Below are positions 1-5,167 of a stretch of DNA of 5,167 nt, piece by piece (position 1 is the first letter of the stretch; every line of letters begins with the position of its first letter). The notes below the pieces were generated by a model. The model saw only the letters and a program-made list of their open reading frames with translations. It had not been told where the DNA came from and made no database searches. The stretch is from Bacteroidia bacterium. Lineage in GTDB: Bacteria; Bacteroidota; Bacteroidia; JAESSM01; NORP286. Location: NCBI GenBank assembly GCA_016764115.1, contig JAESSM010000118.1:1-5167 (forward strand), in the 5' to 3' direction. The translations under genes were made by a program, and so were the position numbers.

Positions 1-978
1 AGCGAAAAAAAATCAAATAAATATGAAACAATTAATTTGAAGAAGGATGGAGGTGAGCTATGGATGTCTTCTACATTAACACCAGTTATTGGAAAGGATG
101 GGGAAGTAAAAAAAGTAGTGATAATAGATACTGACATAACCGAACGTAAAAAGCAGGAGCAAGTCATTCAACAAAAAAACAGAGATATAACTGACAGCAT
201 TACTTATGCAAAGAAAATTCAGGAAGCATTATTACCATTAGAAACGAATATTAAAGCCAAATTACCTGAGTCATTTGTGTTATATAAACCAAAAGATATA
301 GTTAGCGGGGACTTTTATTGGTTTGCAGAAATACAGAATGGAACAGTAAATAGAGAAAGCAAAGATCACTCTACATTAGTTTTAGCTGCTTGCGATTGCA
401 CCGGGCATGGTGTTCCTGGGGCATTTATGAGTATGATTGGAAACGATTTGCTGAACCAAATTGTGCTAGGGCAGAATATTACTAACCCTACCAAGGCACT
501 CGATGCTCTTCACCAAGGAATCAGATATGTATTAAGACATGACGAAGGAGAAATGGAAACACGTGATGGAATGGATCTGGCCCTTTGTCACATAGATATA
601 AAGAATAAACAAATTGAATATGCAGGGGCACACAGACCATTGCTTTTAATAAAAAATGGGGACCAAGAAGTAACTATAATTAAGGGAGATAAGATAGGGA
701 TTGGAGATGATGCAATGCATAAGGGGCGTTCTTTCACTACTCATATAATTGAAGTAAATAAAGGAGATACAATGTATCTGTTTTCAGATGGATTCCCAGA
801 TCAGATTGGCGGACCTAAGAATAAGAAATACAAATCCAGTAGATTTAGAGAAATGTTATTAAGTATTCAATCTTTAAGTATCGATGAGCAAAAAACGGCA
901 TTGGACAATGAAATAAATGAATGGAGAGGTGAAAAAGAGCAAACAGATGATATACTTGTAATAGGTGTGAAGTTCTGA
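1..978 (+). CDS. PAS-domain sensor with C-terminal SpoIIE/PP2C serine phosphatase, 5' end missing
   Basis: This is the C-terminal 325 codons of a larger gene; the frame is open to the left edge, so the true start lies outside. The TTG at 37 lies inside the PAS fold and is not a credible start. Residues 1-50 (window numbering) are the end of a PAS/PAC domain: a KKDGGELW strand, then VVIIDTDITERK. A charged linker helix follows (about 51-80, QKNRDITDSITYAKKIQEAL), a connector frequent before phosphatase domains in Bacteroidetes. Residues ~90-325 form a SpoIIE-type PP2C domain with its metal-binding acidic motifs intact: SGDFYW (Asp104), CDCTGHGVPGA (Asp132), DGMD (189-192), YAGAHRP, FSDG (Asp263) and TDD (316-317). 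Such enzymes dephosphorylate Ser/Thr on partner proteins, classically anti-sigma-factor antagonists, here presumably in response to the PAS signal. No partner gene is visible in the window. Family confidence is high; ligand and target are unknown. Confidence 0.93.
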   Translation, partial: SEKKSNKYETINLKKDGGELWMSSTLTPVIGKDGEVKKVVIIDTDITERKKQEQVIQQKNRDITDSITYAKKIQEALLPLETNIKAKLPESFVLYKPKDIVSGDFYWFAEIQNGTVNRESKDHSTLVLAACDCTGHGVPGAFMSMIGNDLLNQIVLGQNITNPTKALDALHQGIRYVLRHDEGEMETRDGMDLALCHIDIKNKQIEYAGAHRPLLLIKNGDQEVTIIKGDKIGIGDDAMHKGRSFTTHIIEVNKGDTMYLFSDGFPDQIGGPKNKKYKSSRFREMLLSIQSLSIDEQKTALDNEINEWRGEKEQTDDILVIGVKF

Positions 979-1035
979 TTCCGTGAATAAAAAATAATAA
1001 ACTATTTACAAGTAACGAATTTATACTAATTAATT

Positions 1036-1094
1036 GTCAGATTGAGCGGAGTCGAAATCTGGTCGGTTGATGTTTCGACTACGCTCAACATGAC
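1036..1094. repeat. REP-like imperfect inverted repeat (59 bp)
   Basis: The arms 1036-1057 and 1073-1094 are reverse complements at 19 of 22 positions, around a 15-nt loop. The element is more GC-rich than its surroundings. Both arms contain a TGAGCG-nAGTCGAAA core, which I recognise from memory as a frequent intergenic repeat in Bacteroidetes genomes. It fills the spacer between the phosphatase gene and dapD. A T-rich stretch (CTTTATTTT) follows the right arm, so it could also act as a transcription terminator for the upstream gene. That role is inferred; the repeat itself is directly visible. Confidence 0.8.
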
Positions 1095-1115
1095 CTTTAT
1101 TTTCAGTAAAATTTC

Positions 1116-1123
1116 TATTTTTG
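1116..1123 (+). promoter_or_regulatory. candidate -7 element for dapD
   Basis: TATTTTTG fits the Bacteroidetes -7 consensus TAnnTTTG and lies 16 nt before the dapD ATG. This would give a leader of only about 10 nt. No TTG/TTTG -33 box is present at the expected 17-23 nt upstream, where the right arm of the inverted repeat ends, so the call is weak. An AT-rich spacer can produce such an octamer by chance. Confidence 0.35.
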
Positions 1124-1139
1124 CCGAAAATGTTAGCAA

Positions 1140-1958
1140 ATGAGTAATATCAACAAAGATCTTATAGAACAGGCTTGGGAAGATCGAACGCTATTAGACA
1201 AGGATGACGTTCAGGAAAATATTCGAAATGTAATCGAAGCCTTAGATAAAGGTCAGATAAGAGTTGCTGAACCACATGAAAATGAGTGGAGGGTTAATGA
1301 ATGGATAAAGAAAGCGGTAATCTTGTATTTCCCCATTCAGAAAATGGAAACAACAGAAGTTGGTATTTTCGAATACCATGACAAAATAGCACTTAAAAAA
1401 AATTATAAAGAACTAGGAATCAGGGTTGTGCCTGATGCTATTGCAAGATATGGATCATACTTGGGTAACAACGTAATTATGATGCCGTCTTATGTAAATA
1501 TCGGTGCTTATGTTGATGAAAATACCATGGTTGATACTTGGGCAACAGTTGGTTCATGCGCACAAATTGGAAAAAATGTTCACTTAAGTGGAGGAGTTGG
1601 TATTGGGGGTGTTTTGGAACCTGTTCAAGCAGCTCCGGTTATCATCGAAGATGATTGTTTTATTGGATCTAGGAGCATCCTCGTGGAGGGAGCAAAAATT
1701 GAAAAAGAAGCCGTGTTGGGAGCCAATGTAGTAATTACTGCTTCGACAAAAATATTGGATGTGACCGGCAGTGAGCCTGTTGAATATAAAGGAGTAGTTC
1801 CCAGTCGCTCTGTAGTTATTCCGGGAAGTTATAAGAAAGAGTTTCCTGCTGGAGAATATAATGTGCCTTGTGCATTAATAATCGGAAAACGTAAAGAGTC
1901 TACAGATAAAAAGATCTCCTTGAATGATGCATTGCGGGATCATAGCGTTGCTGTTTAA
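1140..1958 (+). CDS. dapD: 2,3,4,5-tetrahydropyridine-2,6-dicarboxylate N-succinyltransferase (DapD)
   Basis: DapD is a cytoplasmic trimeric enzyme that transfers succinyl from succinyl-CoA to tetrahydrodipicolinate, in the succinylase branch of lysine and meso-diaminopimelate synthesis, and so supplies peptidoglycan precursor. The 272 residues match the usual length of about 270-275. Residues 1-100 form the alpha/beta N-terminal domain. Residues ~100-210 form a left-handed beta-helix of hexapeptide repeats (YGSYLGNNVIMMPSYVNIGA onward). The MVDTW motif (Asp132) and VEGA motif (Glu183) are at the positions I would expect for the family's catalytic acidic pair. The C-terminal part contains the PSRSVVIPG and CALIIGKR segments. 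The ATG at 1140 is the only reasonable start: an in-frame TAG lies two codons upstream (1134-1136). No Shine-Dalgarno sequence is present. The gene is flanked by repeat-filled spacers on both sides, suggesting it is transcribed alone. No other dap gene is nearby. Confidence 0.97.
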   Translation: MSNINKDLIEQAWEDRTLLDKDDVQENIRNVIEALDKGQIRVAEPHENEWRVNEWIKKAVILYFPIQKMETTEVGIFEYHDKIALKKNYKELGIRVVPDAIARYGSYLGNNVIMMPSYVNIGAYVDENTMVDTWATVGSCAQIGKNVHLSGGVGIGGVLEPVQAAPVIIEDDCFIGSRSILVEGAKIEKEAVLGANVVITASTKILDVTGSEPVEYKGVVPSRSVVIPGSYKKEFPAGEYNVPCALIIGKRKESTDKKISLNDALRDHSVAV

Positions 1959-1960
1959 AT

Positions 1961-1990
1961 AATTTGAAAATTTGTCAATTTGAAAATGTG
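1961..1990. repeat. short tandem A/T-rich repeat after dapD
   Basis: AATTTGAAAATTTGTC (1961-1976) is followed directly by AATTTGAAAATGTG (1977-1990); the first 14 bases agree at 13 positions. It starts 2 nt after the dapD stop codon. Similar AATTTGAAAAT strings are familiar spacer filler in Flavobacteriia-type genomes (recalled, not searched). No function is evident. Confidence 0.5.
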
Positions 1991-2073
1991 ATAATGAATA
2001 ATGCTAATCCTGAGTAACCGGGACGAATGATAGTAGTTTTTATAGGGATAGCAAATAGCTTATAGACTATAGA

Positions 2074-2121
2074 ACTAATATACGAATTAACGAATTCACT
2101 AATACACGAATCAACAAATCA
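2074..2121. repeat. degenerate 24-nt tandem repeat, two copies
   Basis: The units 2074-2097 and 2098-2121 agree at 19 of 24 positions and share the pattern ACTAATA-n-ACGAAT-n-AAC-n-AAT. Within each unit the CGAAT-like word itself recurs, so the stretch looks like eroded short-period repeat. It occupies the middle of the 227-nt spacer between dapD and the glycosyltransferase gene. I find no ORF, RNA gene or consensus promoter in this spacer. Confidence 0.5.
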
Positions 2122-2160
2122 CCAAGCTATTTTAAAACTTTAATTTTTCAATCTTTAATA

Positions 2161-2178
2161 TGTAACTGAAAAGTTACA
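2161..2178 (+). promoter_or_regulatory. perfect hairpin just before the glycosyltransferase start
   Basis: TGTAACT (2161-2167) and AGTTACA (2172-2178) are perfect 7-nt reverse complements around the loop GAAA, which fits the GNRA tetraloop pattern. The hairpin ends 7 nt before the ATG at 2186. If transcribed it would sit in the ribosome landing region, or the same DNA palindrome could bind a dimeric regulator. No T-run follows, so it is not an intrinsic terminator. The structure is directly visible; the role is inference. Confidence 0.4.
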
Positions 2179-2185
2179 GCGTTAT

Positions 2186-3316
2186 ATGAACATAGGATTT
2201 GATGCGAAACGCGCATTTTTTAATTATTCAGGCTTAGGGAATTATAGTCGCGGACTAATTGATTCAATTAGTCAGTGTTATCCTCAAAACCAATACTTTC
2301 TTTATACTCCTTTTCCGAATGCCAACAGACGAATTCAATTTATTGAGGAAAGGAAGAACATAGAAGTCAGAAATCCTAAAGAGAATTTAGATCGGGTTTT
2401 CCCATCATATTGGAGATCAATAAAAATTACAGACCAGCTCAAAACTGATAATATTGATATCTATCATGGTTTAAGCAATGAACTTCCGTTAAATATTGAG
2501 AGATCGAATGCCAAAAAAGTAGTTACGATACATGACCTTATCTTTCTCAGGTATCCTGAGTTTTTTCCATTTCTGGATAGAACATTTTACAAAGTGAAAT
2601 TTAAAAAGGCCTGCGAAAATGCAGACAAAATTATAGCCATAAGTGAACAGACCAAAAATGATATTATAGAATTCTATAAGATAGACTCTACTAAAATTGA
2701 TGTGGTTTATCAAACTTGCAATTCCATATTTTCTAATCAAGCAAAGGACAATGAAAAGCTCGAGATCAAAGAAAAGTATGGATTGTATAAAAAGTTTATT
2801 CTCTCGGTTGGTACGATTGAAAAAAGAAAAAACCTTCTAAGCCTGGTGAAGGCCTTTAATTTAGTTAAGGACGATATCCCTCATGACCTGGTTGTGATTG
2901 GGAAAGAGACGAAATATTTTAAGAAAGTACAAAAGTTCATTTCTGAAAATGGTTTAGAAAATAGAGTGAGAGTAATTAGAGATGTTATGTTCGTAGATTT
3001 TCCGATTATCTACCAAATAGCTGATGCGATGATCTATCCTTCTTTATTTGAGGGTTTTGGAATCCCAATTATTGAGGCATTATTTAGCAAGACCCCGGTT
3101 ATTACTACAAATAGTGGGTGCTTTCCGGAGGCAGGAGGACCAGATTCTATTTATGTAGATTCAAATAACATTGAAGAATTGCAAACCGCAATTATTAATG
3201 TATTGACTGATGATAAATTGAGAATGAGTATGATCGATAATGGTTTTAAGTATGTACAACAGTTCAAGCATCAAAAAGTATCTGAAAATCTGATGAATGT
3301 CTATCAAAGTTTATAA
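2186..3316 (+). CDS. GT4-type (group 1) glycosyltransferase
   Basis: This is a GT-B fold retaining glycosyltransferase, likely cytoplasmic or peripheral at the inner membrane, that would transfer a sugar from an activated donor to an envelope glycan or lipid acceptor. Its 376 residues are normal for the family. The N-terminal acceptor domain (1-~190) shows a GLGNYSR loop (16-22), YHGLSNELP (93-101), IHDLIF (115-120) and the AISEQTKNDI segment (151-160). The C-terminal donor domain shows ILSVGTIEKRKN (205-216) and the EX7E signature EGFGIPIIE with Glu289 and Glu297, followed by TPVITTNSGCFPEAGG (303-318). There is no signal peptide or membrane span. The ATG at 2186 is the first start after an in-frame TAA at 2156-2158, and no Shine-Dalgarno sequence is seen. 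The stop codon is only 9 nt from the NfeD gene start, indicating co-transcription. Donor and acceptor cannot be predicted; similarity to mannosyltransferase-like GT4 enzymes is only an impression. Confidence 0.93.
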   Translation: MNIGFDAKRAFFNYSGLGNYSRGLIDSISQCYPQNQYFLYTPFPNANRRIQFIEERKNIEVRNPKENLDRVFPSYWRSIKITDQLKTDNIDIYHGLSNELPLNIERSNAKKVVTIHDLIFLRYPEFFPFLDRTFYKVKFKKACENADKIIAISEQTKNDIIEFYKIDSTKIDVVYQTCNSIFSNQAKDNEKLEIKEKYGLYKKFILSVGTIEKRKNLLSLVKAFNLVKDDIPHDLVVIGKETKYFKKVQKFISENGLENRVRVIRDVMFVDFPIIYQIADAMIYPSLFEGFGIPIIEALFSKTPVITTNSGCFPEAGGPDSIYVDSNNIEELQTAIINVLTDDKLRMSMIDNGFKYVQQFKHQKVSENLMNVYQSL

Positions 3317-3325
3317 TTTCGTCAA

Positions 3326-3793
3326 ATGATCACAATTGTAGGTTTATTATTGCTCGGGTTAGCTTTGATTATCGTAGAGATATTAGTCGTTCCCGGTACA
3401 ACATTGGTAGGAATTCTTGGAGCTATCTTAATGGCTGCAGGAATTTACTTCGCTTACACTGAGTATGGTTCCACTTATGGCCATTATACGCTAGTGACTA
3501 GTGCCGTTGTTAGTACCGGTACATTATATGCAGCTTTTAAATCGGGCGCATGGAAACGATTTATGAACAAGAATAAGTTAAAAGGAAAAGCCAAATTAGT
3601 AGATGAAACTAAAGTGAATGTGGGAGATAAGGGAGTAACGGTTTCTGAGTTACGCCCAATTGGCAAGGCTATGATAAATGACTTTCGATTAGAGGTTCAC
3701 TCAAAAGGAGAGTATATCGAAACGGGAAAAGAAATTGAAGTATTAAAAGTTGTCCAAAACAAGGTGGTTGTTGGACTTCTTACTAAACAGTAA
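3326..3793 (+). CDS. nfeD: NfeD-family membrane protein, short form
   Basis: This small inner-membrane protein (155 aa) belongs to the short NfeD class that lacks the ClpP-like serine protease domain of long forms. Three hydrophobic segments are visible at about 3-22, 27-44 and 54-70. A basic stretch ([14 protein letters not shown], 77-90) follows, then a soluble NfeD/OB-fold domain (about 86-153). That domain carries the hallmark [16 protein letters not shown] (102-117) and a closing [13 protein letters not shown] strand pair (137-149). NfeD proteins pair genetically and physically with SPFH/flotillin proteins, and floA is the next gene downstream, which supports the call. The start lies 9 nt after the glycosyltransferase TAA and in the same frame, with three sense codons between, so the two genes share a transcript. 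No Shine-Dalgarno sequence is present. The biochemical role is not well defined; it is thought to support flotillin assemblies. Confidence 0.92.
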   Translation: MITIVGLLLLGLALIIVEILVVPGTTLVGILGAILMAAGIYFAYTEYGSTYGHYTLVTSAVVSTGTLYAAFKSGAWKRFMNKNKLKGKAKLVDETKVNVGDKGVTVSELRPIGKAMINDFRLEVHSKGEYIETGKEIEVLKVVQNKVVVGLLTKQ

Positions 3794-3795
3794 TA

Positions 3796-3826
3796 TTTGT
3801 AGTTACCGCTAATTCTAGTACTTTTG
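3796..3826 (+). promoter_or_regulatory. Bacteroidetes-type promoter upstream of floA
   Basis: A TTTG box (3796-3799) is followed after exactly 19 nt by TACTTTTG (3819-3826), an exact fit to TAnnTTTG. This is the two-box consensus used by the primary sigma factor of Bacteroidetes, at its preferred spacing. Transcription would begin near 3833 and leave a leader of about 55 nt before the floA ATG. The -33 box starts two bases after the upstream stop codon. It suggests floA can be expressed independently of the glycosyltransferase-NfeD transcript. Confidence 0.6.
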
Positions 3827-3888
3827 CCTTCCAATATTTTTTATTAAAAACGCATAACTCATTACTCACAACTCTAAACTTATCTCAT

Positions 3889-4869
3889 ATGACACTTCCA
3901 GCGATATTAATGTTTGTAGTAGGGTCAATTTTTGCCCTTTTCTTGTTTTTATATTTTATTCCGATTAACCTGTGGATCACGGCTGTATTTTCAGGAGTAA
4001 AGGTCAGTATTCTTGACTTGGTATTAATGAGGATCAGAAAAGTTCCTCCTGGAGCAATTGTGAATGCAATGATAATATCTACAAAAGCCGGGTTGGATGT
4101 AAAGATCAACGATATAGAAACGCATTACCTTGCCGGAGGAGATGTTAAAATGGTTATCAATGCTTTGATATCAGCGGATAAGGCAAATATTCCTTTGGAT
4201 TTCAAATTAGCCACGGCAATTGATCTGGCAGGAAGAAATGTATTTGATGCTGTTCAAATATCTGTAAACCCAAGAGTTATCGATGTTCCTGCAGTAACTG
4301 CAGTTGCTAAAGATGGAATTCAATTGATTGCCAAAGCAAGGGTTACGGTTCGGGCAAACATAAATCAATTGGTTGGTGGAGCAGGAGAAGACACTATTTT
4401 AGCAAGAGTAGGTGAAGGCATTGTAACATCTATTGGATCTGCGGACAGTCATAAGGAAGTACTGGAAAATCCAGATAAAATTTCCAAATTGGTGTTACAA
4501 AAGGGCTTGGATTCAGGAACAGCTTTTGAAATTTTATCTATTGATATTGCAGATGTTGATATTGGGAAAAACATTGGGGCAATATTACAAACCGACCAAG
4601 CTGAAGCGGATAAGAAAATTGCCCAGGCAAAAGCGGAGGAAAGAAGAGCCATGGCAGTTGCTGTAGAACAAGAGATGAAAGCGAAGGCTCAGGAAGCAAG
4701 AGCTAAGGTTATCGATCAGGAAGCCGAGATTCCAAAAGCAATGGCAGGAGCCTTTGCAAGTGGAAATTTAGGCATCATGGATTATTATAAAATGAAAAAT
4801 ATTGAGGCTGATACAGGTATGAGAGATAGTATTGCTAAACCACCTCAAAAACCTAAAAAAGACGATTAA
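3889..4869 (+). CDS. floA: Flotillin-like protein FloA (SPFH family)
   Basis: FloA is an inner-membrane scaffold that oligomerises into mobile assemblies and organises functional membrane microdomains, affecting membrane fluidity, secretion and signalling. The 326 residues are close to Bacillus subtilis FloA/YqfA (about 331). A hydrophobic N-terminus (about 5-36) anchors it. An SPFH-like region follows (about 40-220), with the ETHYLAGG (77-84), AIDLAGR (110-116) and VNPRVID (126-132) blocks and [16 protein letters not shown] (155-170). The segment from [10 protein letters not shown] (206-215) through [20 protein letters not shown] (221-240) is, from memory, almost identical to the Bacillus protein. 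An Ala/Glu/Lys-rich helix (about 237-290, [13 protein letters not shown] and KAQEARAKV) is the flotillin oligomerisation region. The tail is Pro/Lys-rich and ends in two aspartates. It lies 95 nt downstream of its NfeD partner gene, with a consensus promoter in the gap. There is no Shine-Dalgarno sequence. Confidence 0.97.
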   Translation: MTLPAILMFVVGSIFALFLFLYFIPINLWITAVFSGVKVSILDLVLMRIRKVPPGAIVNAMIISTKAGLDVKINDIETHYLAGGDVKMVINALISADKANIPLDFKLATAIDLAGRNVFDAVQISVNPRVIDVPAVTAVAKDGIQLIAKARVTVRANINQLVGGAGEDTILARVGEGIVTSIGSADSHKEVLENPDKISKLVLQKGLDSGTAFEILSIDIADVDIGKNIGAILQTDQAEADKKIAQAKAEERRAMAVAVEQEMKAKAQEARAKVIDQEAEIPKAMAGAFASGNLGIMDYYKMKNIEADTGMRDSIAKPPQKPKKDD

Positions 4870-4884
4870 TTTTTTCAATTAGCT

Positions 4885-5101
4885 ATTGTCAATTAAGAAT
4901 TAACCCATTGGAAATAAAATTTTCGTCATCGCGAGAAACAGCCTGTCCCGATTATTCATCGGGAAAGAGATCTCCGACTTTGATTAACCTCAGGAGATTG
5001 CTTCACTACGTTCGCAATGACTAGGTTTTAGACCACTTTCATTCAATTAACCAACGGGTTTACTACTTAATATTGCGAATTATTAAACGTTAATTGACAA
5101 T
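4885..5101. repeat. nested inverted repeats in the spacer after floA
   Basis: Two further inverted pairs surround the 97-bp palindromic element. ATTGTCAATTA (4885-4895) is perfectly complementary to TAATTGACAAT (5091-5101). AACCCATTGG (4902-4911) matches CCAACGGGTT (5051-5060) at 9 of 10 positions. The spacing is asymmetric: 6 and 13 nt on the left, 29 and 30 nt on the right. This could be the outline of an eroded small mobile element (MITE-like) or chance pairing in AT-rich DNA. I find no gene in 4870-5167 that I can call. Confidence 0.35.
4925..5021. repeat. REP/MITE-like palindromic element with internal hairpins (97 bp)
   Basis: The ends GTCATCGCGA (4925-4934) and TCGCAATGAC (5012-5021) are inverted repeats at 9 of 10 positions. 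Inside are two more stems: CCCGAT/ATCGGG (4947-4952 and 4958-4963, 5-nt loop, perfect) and ATCTCC/GGAGAT (4970-4975 and 4993-4998, 17-nt loop, perfect). A single strand could therefore fold into a three-way junction. The GGAGATTGCTTCACTACG-type right end resembles a dispersed intergenic repeat common in Bacteroidetes and other bacteria (recalled, not searched). It is more GC-rich than its flanks and encodes no protein. Confidence 0.75.
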
Positions 5102-5135
5102 TGTAAACTGAAATAGGACCTGTAGCTTAATCCCG

Positions 5136-5167
5136 ATTTTGTCCAAATCTATGATTTGGCTTAAAAT
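5136..5167. other. hairpin at the right edge
   Basis: CCAAATC (5143-5149) and GATTTGG (5153-5159) are perfect reverse complements around a 3-nt loop. They are flanked by ATTTT (5136-5140) and AAAAT (5163-5167), which extend the stem past a small internal loop. No T-run follows on either strand, so an intrinsic terminator is not supported. On the minus strand the left arm and loop contain TAGATTTG (5144-5151), a TAnnTTTG match, but its -33 region is beyond the window. The function is unknown. Confidence 0.4.

Noticed and set aside
2029..2067. Short ORF (12 codons, ATG ATA GTA...) in the dapD-glycosyltransferase spacer
   Set aside because: Too short, surrounded by repeat debris, and without any translation signal or recognisable peptide.
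2141..2148. TAATTTTT as a -7 box for the glycosyltransferase gene
   Set aside because: It misses the final G of TAnnTTTG and has no TTG box 17-23 nt upstream.
2489..2740. Minus-strand open frame opposite the glycosyltransferase gene
   Set aside because: It lies wholly inside a gene with clear family motifs, has no recognisable domain, and its composition follows from the opposite strand.
3885..4109. Minus-strand open frame opposite the start of floA
   Set aside because: It is the antisense of a highly conserved FloA segment; no independent support such as a promoter or motif.
4433..4666. Second plus-strand frame inside floA
   Set aside because: It is a +1/-1 shadow of the conserved FloA coding region and has no family resemblance.
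4855..4875. A6/T6 inverted pair across the floA stop codon as a terminator
   Set aside because: The stem would be A-U only with a 9-nt loop and no GC core, too weak for an intrinsic terminator.
5116..5167. tRNA-like opening (GGACCTGTAGCTTAAT)
   Set aside because: The GTAGCTTAAT word resembles a D-arm, but no complementary D-stem half follows, and no T-loop motif is seen before the window ends.
979..5167. CRISPR array, insertion sequence or phage attachment site
   Set aside because: No regularly spaced identical repeats, no transposase or integrase gene, and no clear target duplications are visible.

Overview
The window reads as an AT-rich chromosomal segment of a Bacteroidetes bacterium (Flavobacteriia/Cytophagia-like). 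Four things point there. None of the four visible gene starts has a Shine-Dalgarno sequence. A TTTG-N19-TAnnTTTG promoter, the Bacteroidetes sigma consensus, lies upstream of floA. The phosphatase at the left edge has the PAS / coiled-coil / SpoIIE layout common in that phylum. The spacers carry REP-like palindromes and degenerate A/T-rich repeat debris of the kind seen in those genomes. Lineage below phylum cannot be fixed from the sequence.

Layout, all genes on the + strand. Bases 1-978 hold the 3' part of a PAS-SpoIIE/PP2C serine phosphatase gene, cut by the left edge. Bases 979-1139 are a spacer with a 59-bp REP-like inverted repeat and a weak promoter candidate. Bases 1140-1958 are dapD (succinylase branch of lysine/meso-DAP synthesis). 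Bases 1959-2185 are a spacer of short degenerate tandem repeats ending in a perfect 7-bp hairpin just before the next start. Bases 2186-3316 encode a GT4-type glycosyltransferase. After 9 nt, 3326-3793 encodes a short NfeD-family membrane protein. A 95-nt spacer with a consensus promoter precedes floA at 3889-4869. Bases 4870-5167 contain no gene I can call; they hold a 97-bp palindromic element inside a larger set of nested inverted repeats, and a hairpin at the right edge.

How the genes relate. The NfeD-FloA pair is a classic bacterial flotillin/NfeD module that organises membrane microdomains. The glycosyltransferase is so close to the NfeD gene, and in the same reading frame, that the two are almost certainly co-transcribed, while floA probably also has its own promoter. 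DapD feeds peptidoglycan precursor synthesis, and the phosphatase belongs to a separate signalling gene. A shared cell-envelope theme is possible but is inference.

I see no convincing evidence of an undescribed system. The points most worth a second look are the glycosyltransferase-NfeD-FloA arrangement, the floA promoter, the hairpin at the glycosyltransferase start, and the two palindromic elements that share a similar terminal module.
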